From NCBI GenBank assembly GCA_936940865.1, contig CAKZJB010000226.1, positions 1 to 43,587 of the forward strand: a stretch of 43,587 nt of DNA, read 5' to 3'. Of the stretch, positions 1 through 7,775 are shown in pieces (the first letter of the stretch is position 1; each line of letters begins with the position of its first letter). The notes below the pieces were generated by a model, which had not been told where the DNA came from, made no database searches, and saw only the letters and a program-made list of their open reading frames with translations. Source of the stretch: an uncultured Asticcacaulis sp. (GTDB taxonomy: Bacteria > Pseudomonadota > Alphaproteobacteria > Caulobacterales > Caulobacteraceae). The position numbers and the translations under genes were made by a program.

Positions 1-1
1 G

Positions 2-883
2 TCGATCGGCGTCTCCCTGGAAAGGAACGGTCACCGCGAGTCGGCCTCGTCCGGCGGCGGCGGGCGGATTTCGCTGTTCGACATTACCTCGCCCGACACA
101 TGGCAGGCCCAGGTCGACGAAGCCATACGCCAGGCCCTGGTCAATCTCGATGCGGTCCCCGCCCCCGCCGGCGAAATGGACATCGTTCTCGGGCCGGGCT
201 GGCCGGGCGTGCTGCTGCACGAAGCGGTCGGCCACGGCCTGGAAGGCGATTTCAACCGCAAGGGCACATCGGCCTTCTCAGGCAAGATGGGCACCCAGGT
301 CGCGGCGCGCGGCGTCACGATCGTCGATGACGGTACGATTCCGGATGCTCGCGGCTCGCTCAATATCGACGACGAAGGCACTCCGACATCCTGCACCACG
401 CTGATCGAGGACGGGATTCTGGTGGGCTATATGCACGACCGGCTCAGCGCCCGGCAGATGGGGACGCGCGCCACCGGCAACGGCCGGCGCCAGTCCTACG
501 CCCACCAGCCCCTGCCCCGCATGACCAATACCTTCATGCGCGGCGCCAAGGACAAGCTCGACGACATGATCGCCAACACGAAAAAGGGCCTCTATGCCGT
601 CAATTTCGGCGGCGGCCAGGTCGACATAACCAACGGCAAGTTCGTCTTCCAGTGCACCGAAGCCTACCTGATCGAGGACGGCCGGATCGGCGCGCCGGTC
701 AAGGGCGCGACCCTGATCGGCGACGGTCCGGGCGCCATGCGCCAGGTCGACATGGTCGGCGACGACTTCAAGTTCGATCCCGGCGTCGGCACCTGCGGCA
801 AGGCCGGACAATCCCTGCCCGTCGGGATCGGCCAGCCGTCCTTGCGCATCCGCGGCCTGACCGTCGGCGGAACGAACGCGTGA
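2..883 (+). CDS. tldD: Metalloprotease TldD, C-terminal part (cut by window edge)
   Basis: The reading frame is open from base 2 to a TGA at 881-883 and gives 293 residues, so the N-terminal part lies outside the window. It carries [11 protein letters not shown] (coding bases about 218-250), the zinc-binding HExxxH motif of the TldD/PmbA family. Further family-typical stretches are [12 protein letters not shown] and the glycine-rich end [20 protein letters not shown]. In the known family, TldD pairs with TldE/PmbA to form a cytoplasmic protease that trims unfolded or modified peptides such as microcins and CcdA. No tldE is visible here. The next gene starts about 240 bases downstream and is probably a separate transcription unit. 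The family assignment is firm; the substrate in this organism is unknown. Confidence 0.95.
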   Translation, partial: SIGVSLERNGHRESASSGGGGRISLFDITSPDTWQAQVDEAIRQALVNLDAVPAPAGEMDIVLGPGWPGVLLHEAVGHGLEGDFNRKGTSAFSGKMGTQVAARGVTIVDDGTIPDARGSLNIDDEGTPTSCTTLIEDGILVGYMHDRLSARQMGTRATGNGRRQSYAHQPLPRMTNTFMRGAKDKLDDMIANTKKGLYAVNFGGGQVDITNGKFVFQCTEAYLIEDGRIGAPVKGATLIGDGPGAMRQVDMVGDDFKFDPGVGTCGKAGQSLPVGIGQPSLRIRGLTVGGTNA

Positions 884-1042
884 TCGCTGTTTCCAATTAA
901 ATCTTTGTCATGATTGTGTCGCGAAATCTACGAAGATGGCCGTAGTTGGAAAATATATTATATTGAAATTTAAGGATAAATTGCCCCACAGCTTTCATCC
1001 CCGGGCATTTCGGCCTTAATCAGATTACAGCCATTTAACTTG

Positions 1043-1048
1043 TATAAT
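1043..1048 (+). promoter_or_regulatory. Possible -10 box before the TonB-dependent receptor
   Basis: The AT-rich 240-base gap between tldD and the receptor gene contains a perfect TATAAT 77 bases before the receptor ATG. No convincing -35 box sits 17 bases upstream, so this is only a candidate. The same gap also holds a short CTACG/CGTAG hairpin just after tldD (about 928-946). Nothing else in the gap is recognisable. Confidence 0.25.
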
Positions 1049-1124
1049 TGCGTCTGAAACGGGATCGCTGGGGCCGCGAACGGCGCCGGGCCGTCCGCCA
1101 GCTCTCCGACCCAAGACGTAAAGT

Positions 1125-3161
1125 ATGCGCCCTCATTCCCTGAAATCCGCCCTCCTCGCCTGCGCGGCGGCAATCGTCTTTTCAGCCGCTCCGGCCGCCG
1201 TCCGAGCGGAAGACGGCAAGACGGCCGAGCAGACGAACGGCAATTCGGTCGAGCGGTACGAGACGGACTTCTTCCGGCAATACCAGGTGTCGACGGCCTT
1301 CGACATGGTCCTGCATGTCCCGGGCTTCGTTTTCGCCGGCGGTGAAAGCGCCCGCGGCTTTTCCGGCACTGCGGGGAACGTGCTGATCGACGGACAGCGC
1401 CCGACGACCAAGGCCGACCTCGGCAATACCCTGTCCAACATCAATGCGTCGCAGGTCGATCACCTGGAACTGGTCACAGGCGGCGCCCCCGGAATCGACA
1501 TGCACGGCCACCGCCAGATCGTCAACGTGGTGCGCAAGAAGGACGCCAGGCCCGCGCTCTCCCTGCTCGGCATCTATCGCGTCATGGATGGGCGCCAGCA
1601 TGCCGGGGTGCTGCTTGGGACCTTCAACAGCAATCGCGACGGCAAGACCACCGACGTCACGGCCGACGTCTTCACCTTCTTCGACAACGGCGCCGGCAAT
1701 GCCCGACGCTACTCGACGGATTCGAACGGCACCCACCTGATGAAGATCTACCAGCACGCCGGCGGCGCCGGCATGGAAAGCCAGGCGTCGCACGCCCGGC
1801 CGCTGCTGGGCGGCAAGATCACCTTCAACGGCACCTATAACCCGTCCGTATACAACCAGCAGACCAGCTATCACGACAGCACCGGCATCGGCGTCGAGCA
1901 CTTCACCGAAAAGGACATCCCGAGCGAACTGGGCGGGCAATACGAACGCAAGTTCGGCCATGGCCTGGACGTCAATCTCAATGTCCTCAACCGCCATGAA
2001 CGCATCCACGATATCGACGTTTACAGCGACGCCAGCGGGACGGCCGACTATCAGGCACTGAACCTGACCAACGAGCGCATCCTCAACGGCCACCTCTCCT
2101 GGGAAAAGCGCGACGGGCTGACCTTCAACCTCGGTTCGGAAAGCGTGTTCAACAGCCTGGACCGCGCTTCGACCTTCGTCACCAGTGCAAGTCCGCTGAA
2201 CGTGCCGACCGATACCGTCCGCGTCCAGGAAGACCGCACGGAATCCTTCGCTTCGGTCAATTGGAAGGCGACGAAAAAGCTGAGCTTCGAAGTCGAGATG
2301 AAGGTCGAGGCCTCGACCATATCGGTCCCGGCCGCCAACCGCTCGGACTCCTTCACCTACTACAAGCCGCGCTTCCAAGCCGTCTATGCGCTCAGCGACA
2401 AGACCAAGATCAGCTGGAAGACGATCCGCCAGGTCGATCAGCTGAGCTTCGCCGGCTTCGCCTCGTCGGTCCAGTTGCAAACCAACCAGGTTACCCTCGG
2501 CAACAGCGCCCTGGTGCCGCAGAAGGATTGGCTGAATACGCTGATCGTCGAGCATACCTTCTGGGAAAAGGGCGCCATCAGCCTGGCGCTGGAGCACTAC
2601 GATTATGAGGACACATCCGATTTCATCGCCGTATTCGACGGCCCGACCGTCTACACGGCGAACGGCAATATCGGCAATGCCAAGGCCGATTTCGTCCATC
2701 TGAAGCTGGATACGCCGCTCGACAAGCTGTATGTGCCGCATGGCACGCTGAGCATCGACTGGCTGTACCGCCATTCAAAGGTCACGGATCCGATCACCGG
2801 CCGCGACCGCCGTGTGTCGGGGATGGAACCGCACATCTTCACCATCAACTTCAGCCAGGAATTCACCAAGTCAGGCACCAGCTGGGGCCTGGACATGCAG
2901 AGCCTCGGCAAGAACCGCAACTACATGGCCAACGAGCTCGACGACGCCCACTTCGCGCCATGGACCCAAATCTGGTTCCAGTACAAGACGCCGAAGAATC
3001 TGACCTTCAAGGCGTCGCTGCGGAACCCGTTCGGCCTGCATTTCAGCCAGGACCGCATGGTCTATCAGGGCCTGCGCGACCTCACGCCGGTCGTGCTGAC
3101 CCAAAGCACGACGTCGAAGATCCCGCCAATCCTCGAGTTGCGACTGAAGAAGGATTTTTAA
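1125..3161 (+). CDS. TonB-dependent outer-membrane receptor
   Basis: The product has 678 residues with a Sec signal peptide (cleavage near APAAVRA-E, about residue 29). A plug domain follows at about residues 50-140 (VLIDGQRPTT, then ELVTGGAPGIDMHG). A long stretch of alternating beta strands then ends in a terminal phenylalanine (LRLKKDF), as expected for a 22-strand barrel inserted by the Bam machinery. Receptors of this family import siderophores, cobalamin, or in Caulobacterales often oligosaccharides and other polymers, powered by TonB-ExbBD. The ligand cannot be read from sequence. No FecR/sigma pair adjoins it. The ATG at 1125 is chosen because it begins the signal peptide; its Shine-Dalgarno match is weak. 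The stop is three bases from the stop of the convergent transporter gene. Confidence 0.85.
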   Translation: MRPHSLKSALLACAAAIVFSAAPAAVRAEDGKTAEQTNGNSVERYETDFFRQYQVSTAFDMVLHVPGFVFAGGESARGFSGTAGNVLIDGQRPTTKADLGNTLSNINASQVDHLELVTGGAPGIDMHGHRQIVNVVRKKDARPALSLLGIYRVMDGRQHAGVLLGTFNSNRDGKTTDVTADVFTFFDNGAGNARRYSTDSNGTHLMKIYQHAGGAGMESQASHARPLLGGKITFNGTYNPSVYNQQTSYHDSTGIGVEHFTEKDIPSELGGQYERKFGHGLDVNLNVLNRHERIHDIDVYSDASGTADYQALNLTNERILNGHLSWEKRDGLTFNLGSESVFNSLDRASTFVTSASPLNVPTDTVRVQEDRTESFASVNWKATKKLSFEVEMKVEASTISVPAANRSDSFTYYKPRFQAVYALSDKTKISWKTIRQVDQLSFAGFASSVQLQTNQVTLGNSALVPQKDWLNTLIVEHTFWEKGAISLALEHYDYEDTSDFIAVFDGPTVYTANGNIGNAKADFVHLKLDTPLDKLYVPHGTLSIDWLYRHSKVTDPITGRDRRVSGMEPHIFTINFSQEFTKSGTSWGLDMQSLGKNRNYMANELDDAHFAPWTQIWFQYKTPKNLTFKASLRNPFGLHFSQDRMVYQGLRDLTPVVLTQSTTSKIPPILELRLKKDF

Positions 3162-3164
3162 GGA

Positions 3165-5069
3165 TCAGGCCTCTTTCGATCTGCCCTGTCCGGCCCCGGC
3201 ATCTTCCGGGGCCGCTTCGTTTACGCCGCCCGACCAGCCCTTGATGAAGAAGGACAGGACGAACAGGCCGATGCCGAAGACGACGACCACGATGCCGATG
3301 CCGTTGAACACCGACAGCGACTGGGTCAGCGATTGCGACGGATCGACGACGTGCCCGCCGATGGTCAGGGCGCTCATCTTCTCGGTGATCTTGCCGCCGA
3401 GATACTGCGCCCAGGCCGTGCCGGTGAACCAGAGCGCCATCATGGTCGATACGACGGTGACGTGCGACAGCTTGGTCTGCTGCGACAGGCCGACCGGCGA
3501 CACGGTCATCTCCCCGATCGTCGTCAGCATGTAGTTGAGAACCAGGAAGATCAGCGGCAACTGGAAGGCGGCGTTATGCAGCGGCGCGGCCCAGACGAGG
3601 ACCAGGAAGCCCAGGCCGGTTGACACGATGCCGAAGGCGAACTTCTTGACCGGGTCCGGGTCGGCGTTGCGCCGGCCGAGGAAGGCGAAAAGCGCGGCGA
3701 AGATCGGCGCGAAGATAAGAATCCAGCCGGTATTGATCGTCTGGGTCTGGGCCGCGGTGAAGCCCATGTCGATCCACAAGGTGCCGGCCCCCTGGCCGCC
3801 CAGCGCCGCCAGCTGGTCGCGCGAGGCAAGCAGTACATGCTGTCCCAGAAGGTTAAGGCGCACGGGCGCCGAAATGATGTTGAGATCGACGTTGCGGTCG
3901 GCGAACAGGGCCAGGGCCGAGCCCGCCAGTTCCTCCAGGGTGAAGAAGACGATCGAGGCCAGGCTGAGCACCAGCGCCAGCGCGATGCGGAAGTTTTCGA
4001 CGCGGTTGAAGCGCGTCACCATCTGGTACACGACATAGCCCAGCATCAGGGCCGACAGGGCCGACAGCACGATGAAGACGATGGCGTTGCGCTGGACCAG
4101 GAAATAGATGACCGCCACGCCGCACACCGACAGGAGGTAGATCAGCGCTTCCTTGCTGATGATATTGCCGACCCTGGCCTTGAGCGCATCGACATCGGGC
4201 GCCTCGCCCTTGCCCAGCAGCCACGACTTGCCGAGCAGGAAACCCAGGAGGCCCGCCAGCATGCCGATGCCGGCGGCGCCGAAGCCCGCCCACCAGCCGA
4301 CGGTTTCGCCGAGATAGCCGCAGACGATGGCCGCCCAGAACGAGCCGAGATTGATGCCGAAATAGTAGAGCTGGAAGCCGGAATCGCGGCGCGGATCACG
4401 GTCGCGATAGAGCTGGCCGACGATGGTCGATACGTTCGGCTTCAGGAAGCCGACGCCCATGATGATCAGCGATACCGAGATGAAGAAGGCGCTTTCGGCC
4501 CACGGCGTCACCACCGTCTTTCCGGTTTCGAACGCCCCCTTGGCCAGTTCCTTCGGCAAGGGGCTGCCGGCCGGCAGGTTGTCGACGACCAGGCCGCCAT
4601 CGGTGCCGGAATGATAGGTATAGAGGCCGTCGCCGACTTTCAGCTTCGGTTCTTCCATGCCCTTGCGGACGAATTCGTAGGTATGGCCCTGGTAGGTCAG
4701 GGTCTGCAGCGCCGGCTTGCCTTCGAAAGCCATGCCGAAATGCCCGGCGACCAGCAGGATGCCGCCGAAGATGACGGCGCGGCGCGTGCCGATCCAGCGG
4801 TCGGCGATCAGGCCTCCGACCAGCGGAATCAGGTAGATCAGCGTCATATAGGACGCGTACTGCTGGCTGGCGTGTTCGTCGGTGAACAGGAACTGCTTGG
4901 TCAGGTAATATATCAGCAGGCCGCGCATGCCGTAGAAGGAGAAGCGCTCCCACATTTCGATGAAGAAGCAGACGACCAGCCCCTTGGGGTGGTTGCGCAT
5001 CTGCAGCGCGACCGGAATCGCCGTCAGGACGGTGATGATGACGCCGGCGACGAAAACGAGGTTAAGCAT
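3165..5069 (-). CDS. POT/PTR2-family proton-coupled di-/tripeptide transporter
   Basis: An inner-membrane symporter of the MFS superfamily with 634 residues from the ATG at 5069. Diagnostic features are the N-terminal HPKGLVVCFFIEMWERFSFYG block (the ExxERFxYYG proton/peptide motif of POT proteins), the following LIYYLTKQF, and about 12-14 hydrophobic segments. A long hydrophilic loop (about residues 110-200) lies between early helices. The frame extends upstream to a TTG at 5144, but the ATG at 5069 begins directly with a membrane helix and is preferred. Known relatives import di- and tripeptides. That suits the two exported M61 peptidases nearby, which would release short peptides, although they are not in one operon. 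Confidence 0.9.
   Translation of the reverse strand: MLNLVFVAGVIITVLTAIPVALQMRNHPKGLVVCFFIEMWERFSFYGMRGLLIYYLTKQFLFTDEHASQQYASYMTLIYLIPLVGGLIADRWIGTRRAVIFGGILLVAGHFGMAFEGKPALQTLTYQGHTYEFVRKGMEEPKLKVGDGLYTYHSGTDGGLVVDNLPAGSPLPKELAKGAFETGKTVVTPWAESAFFISVSLIIMGVGFLKPNVSTIVGQLYRDRDPRRDSGFQLYYFGINLGSFWAAIVCGYLGETVGWWAGFGAAGIGMLAGLLGFLLGKSWLLGKGEAPDVDALKARVGNIISKEALIYLLSVCGVAVIYFLVQRNAIVFIVLSALSALMLGYVVYQMVTRFNRVENFRIALALVLSLASIVFFTLEELAGSALALFADRNVDLNIISAPVRLNLLGQHVLLASRDQLAALGGQGAGTLWIDMGFTAAQTQTINTGWILIFAPIFAALFAFLGRRNADPDPVKKFAFGIVSTGLGFLVLVWAAPLHNAAFQLPLIFLVLNYMLTTIGEMTVSPVGLSQQTKLSHVTVVSTMMALWFTGTAWAQYLGGKITEKMSALTIGGHVVDPSQSLTQSLSVFNGIGIVVVVFGIGLFVLSFFIKGWSGGVNEAAPEDAGAGQGRSKEA
3192..3213. 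terminator. Hairpin at the convergent gene ends
   Basis: An 8-bp perfect stem, GGCCCCGG with CCGGGGCC and a 6-base loop, lies 30 bases after the receptor stop. It sits inside the last codons of the convergent transporter gene. It could end receptor transcription, but no T-run follows, so the role is uncertain. Confidence 0.3.
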
Positions 5070-5200
5070 ACGGGGCTCGCAAAGGGATCGCAGGTCATCG
5101 CGCTGGAATGCGCCCGCCCGCCGTTTCAGCGAGACAATCAGCAAATCGTATAATATGCAAGCGCACGCGCCGATTTTGTTGCGTGCGAAACAGCCAACCC

Positions 5201-5229
5201 CTCCTCCCTATGCGAAGCATGGGGAGGAG
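5201..5229. repeat. Short inverted repeat of the CTCCTCCC...GGGAGGAG family
   Basis: CTCCTCCCTATGC and GCATGGGGAGGAG form a 13-bp stem with one T-G pair and a GAA loop. The arms match those of the larger element between hfsE and hfsF (35488-35608), so this is probably a minimal copy of the same interspersed repeat. It lies just downstream of the gshA stop and could also act as a transcript-end hairpin. Confidence 0.5.
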
Positions 5230-5237
5230 ATTCGCGC

Positions 5238-6608
5238 TCAATACGCTTCTTCTTCGTACAGACGGCGCAGGTCGCCCTTCCACGGGCCGTGATACTTGTC
5301 CAGCAGGCGTTCGGCGGGCGTCACCCCCGACTCGGCGATCTCGAACAGTTCGCCGAGATACCCGGTTTCGTCGACCAGGCCACCCGACAGATAGTTGCGA
5401 TTCTTCAGGCCCTGGCGGGAAATGTTCAGGACATCGAGCGCCCAGTCCTTGACCGCCCGGCCGGCGATCTCGCCCTTCAGCCCCGTCTTTGCCGCCATCC
5501 CGCGAAGCGCATTGTGATCCTCTGTCGTCCAGCCCTTGACCAGGTCCCAGGCCGCTTCCAGCGACGGCTGGTCGTAGAGCAGGCCCGCCCACAGGGCCGG
5601 CAGGGCGCACAGGCGGCTCCACGGGCCGGCGTCGGCGCCCCGCATTTCGAGGTACTTCTTAAGGCGCACCTCGGGGAACAGCGTCGTCAGGTGGTCCGCC
5701 CAGTCGTCCATGGTCGGACGCTGCCCCGGCATGGCCGGCAGCTCGCCCCTCATGAAGGCTTTGAAATCCTGGCCGGAGGCGTCGATATAGCCGCCGTTTT
5801 CCGGCACGTCGCGGTGGACGAAATACATCGGTACGTCCAGCGCATAGCGGGCATAGCGTTCGAAACCGAAGCCGTCTTCGAAGACGAAGTCGAGCATGCC
5901 CGTGCGGTCGGCGTCGGTGTCGGTCCAGACGTTGGCGCGCGCCGACAAAAAGCCGTTGGGCTTGCCTTCGGTGAAGGGGGAATTGGCGAACAGGGCCGTG
6001 GCGATCGGCTGCAGGGCCAGGGAGGTGCGGAACTTAAGCACCATGTCGGCCTCCGACTCATAGTCGAGATTGGCCTGGACCGTGCAGGTCCTGAGCATCA
6101 TGTCGAGACCGAGTTGGCCCACCTTGGGCATATAGGCGCGCATGATGTTGTAACGGCCCTTGGGCATGACCGGCGTCTCTTCGCGCGACCACAGGGGCGA
6201 GAAGCCCACGCCTAAGAAACCCAGGCCGATTTCGGACGCCACCGCCTTGACCTCTTCCAGGTGCTGGCCGGTTTCCTCGCAGATGTCGTGGATGGTCAGC
6301 AGCGGCGCGCCCGACAGCTCGAACTGCCCGCCGGGCTCCAGCGACACCGAGGCGCCGTTGCGCGACAGGGCGATCAGGGTTTCGTTTTCATAAATCCCCT
6401 GCCAGCCGAAACGCATCAGGCCTTTCAGCATGGCCTCGATGCCGTTGGCGCCGGCATATTCCGGGCGGCGAAGCGTATCGGTGTGGAAGACGAACTTTTC
6501 GTGCTCGGCGCCGATGCGCCAGCGCTCGCGCGGCTTACACCCGGCTTCGAAATAACCAACGAGCTCGGAAAACGACCGGAGCGGCTCTGCATCGGTATCG
6601 TAAGCCAT
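5238..6608 (-). CDS. gshA: Glutamate-cysteine ligase, plant/alphaproteobacterial type
   Basis: This enzyme makes gamma-glutamylcysteine, the first and rate-limiting step of glutathione synthesis, in the cytoplasm. At 456 residues it has the usual length of the GCS2/plant-type ligases rather than the E. coli type. Recognisable blocks include RIGAEHEKFVF near the N-terminus (ATP/metal-binding glutamates), SLEPGGQFELSG, MPKGRYNIMRAYMP, TCTVQANLDYESEADMV and LKKYLEMRGADAGPW, all typical of this class. The ATG at 6608 has AGGAA about nine bases upstream. The gene appears monocistronic; the rsmE start lies about 1 kb upstream on the same strand with a repeat-bearing gap between them. Confidence 0.93.
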   Translation of the reverse strand: MAYDTDAEPLRSFSELVGYFEAGCKPRERWRIGAEHEKFVFHTDTLRRPEYAGANGIEAMLKGLMRFGWQGIYENETLIALSRNGASVSLEPGGQFELSGAPLLTIHDICEETGQHLEEVKAVASEIGLGFLGVGFSPLWSREETPVMPKGRYNIMRAYMPKVGQLGLDMMLRTCTVQANLDYESEADMVLKFRTSLALQPIATALFANSPFTEGKPNGFLSARANVWTDTDADRTGMLDFVFEDGFGFERYARYALDVPMYFVHRDVPENGGYIDASGQDFKAFMRGELPAMPGQRPTMDDWADHLTTLFPEVRLKKYLEMRGADAGPWSRLCALPALWAGLLYDQPSLEAAWDLVKGWTTEDHNALRGMAAKTGLKGEIAGRAVKDWALDVLNISRQGLKNRNYLSGGLVDETGYLGELFEIAESGVTPAERLLDKYHGPWKGDLRRLYEEEAY

Positions 6609-6735
6609 GTGTCACCGTTCCTGTTACTGTGTAGCCAAGCCGGGCCTATATGGGCCGCCCACGGCGGAGGCACAAGTCAGCTTTGCTAAATTGGCGGACC
6701 TTTTGCGTCGTTTGTCCGGATTAAGTGAAGGGAAT

Positions 6736-6884
6736 CCACAGATTACACAGATTTCACAGATTATTTGGCACCCGGCGGGACACGCCGGAGCCGAGACAGA
6801 AAACGCGCTTCGCGCAACTCATCATACCGCCCTGCGCACAATTGTAACCCACGGAAAAATCTGTGAAATCTGTGAAATCTTTGG
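6736..6884. repeat. Inverted pair of ACAGATTTCACAGATT repeats between gshA and rsmE
   Basis: CCACAGATTACACAGATTTC (from 6736) and a reverse-complement copy ending at 6884 are separated by about 95 bases. Each arm is itself two to three iterations of a CACAGATT unit. The element ends seven bases from the rsmE stop codon. Related CCACGGAT/GCACGGAT units occur at 43443-43484, which suggests a dispersed repeat family. The remaining part of the 282-base gap (6609-6735) holds no gene. Confidence 0.65.
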
Positions 6885-6890
6885 ATCGCC

Positions 6891-7631
6891 TTACTTCCAG
6901 TCCCCAGCCGCGGCCTGGAAGAGGGTAAGGGCGGAAATCGCCGCCGTATCGGCGCGCAGGATGCGCGGCCCCAGGTTCACAGGATGGACATTGGGCAAGC
7001 CTCGCAGGCGCCGGCGCTCGTCATCGTCGAACCCGCCTTCGGGGCCGATCAGTATGGCGGACCGAGAGGGATCGGACCCCTTGATGGCCTTCAACATCGG
7101 CAGGGTGCCCCTGTCACCTTCGTGCGTCGAATCCTCGTCGCCGAAAAACACCGCCGTGTAATCGAGATCGTCAAGCAGCCGGTCGAGCTTTACCGGCGCC
7201 AGGATGTCCGGCACGTCGAGCCGCTCGGTCTGCTCGGCGGCCTCGCGCGCGATCAGGGTCAGGCGCTCGACATTGGTATGGTCGGAATTGGAGCGACGCG
7301 TAATCAACAGTTGAATTTTAGACGCGCCCAGTTCGGTCGCCTTCTCCACGATGGTCTCCAGCCGCGCCCGCTTGATCAGCGCCACCAGCAGGACCGGCCC
7401 CTGCCCCGCCGGCTGCGCCCGGGTCTGCCCCTCGGCGACGATCGTCACGCTTTTCTTGCCCAAGGCGTCTATGCGCGCCCGCCATTCGCCGTCGCGGCCG
7501 TTGAACACCAGGATTTCGTCACCCGGACCTTTACGCATGACCGTGGCCAGGTACCGCGACGGATCGGGCGGAAGCGTAATGGCTACGCCTTCGGCGAGGT
7601 TCGGACTGTCGGGAAGAAAAAGCCGGATCAT
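6891..7631 (-). CDS. rsmE: 16S rRNA (uracil-1498-N3) methyltransferase RsmE
   Basis: A SPOUT-superfamily methyltransferase that uses S-adenosylmethionine to methylate U1498 in the 16S rRNA of the 30S subunit. The 246-residue length is normal for the family. The N-terminal part is a PUA-like RNA-binding domain. The C-terminal trefoil knot carries the signature IGPEGGFDDDE and then LGPRILRADTAAISAL, the SAM-binding motifs. ATEKxTELGxxxI-like spacing is seen in VEKATELGASKIQLL. The ATG at 7631 has an AAGG five bases upstream. Confidence 0.95.
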   Translation of the reverse strand: MIRLFLPDSPNLAEGVAITLPPDPSRYLATVMRKGPGDEILVFNGRDGEWRARIDALGKKSVTIVAEGQTRAQPAGQGPVLLVALIKRARLETIVEKATELGASKIQLLITRRSNSDHTNVERLTLIAREAAEQTERLDVPDILAPVKLDRLLDDLDYTAVFFGDEDSTHEGDRGTLPMLKAIKGSDPSRSAILIGPEGGFDDDERRRLRGLPNVHPVNLGPRILRADTAAISALTLFQAAAGDWK

Positions 7632-7775
7632 GGCGCCTTTCTAGGCCGCGCCGACGCCCGACTCAAGCGCAACATGGCGAAGGCCGGCAGTTGCAATTCG
7701 CCGCGAAGCGATTTATTAAAAACGAAATAATAAATACCGGCCACGTAATGCGGCCGCCGACGGATGGAGAGGATA

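Noticed and set aside
1182-2774. 530-residue open frame antisense to the TonB-dependent receptor
   Set aside because: Same shadow-frame composition. The sense strand has signal peptide, plug and barrel features.
3837-5153. 438-residue open frame antisense to the peptide transporter
   Set aside because: It mirrors the transporter codons, is rich in Asp/Gln/His/Arg as expected from a GC-rich shadow frame, and shows no domain.
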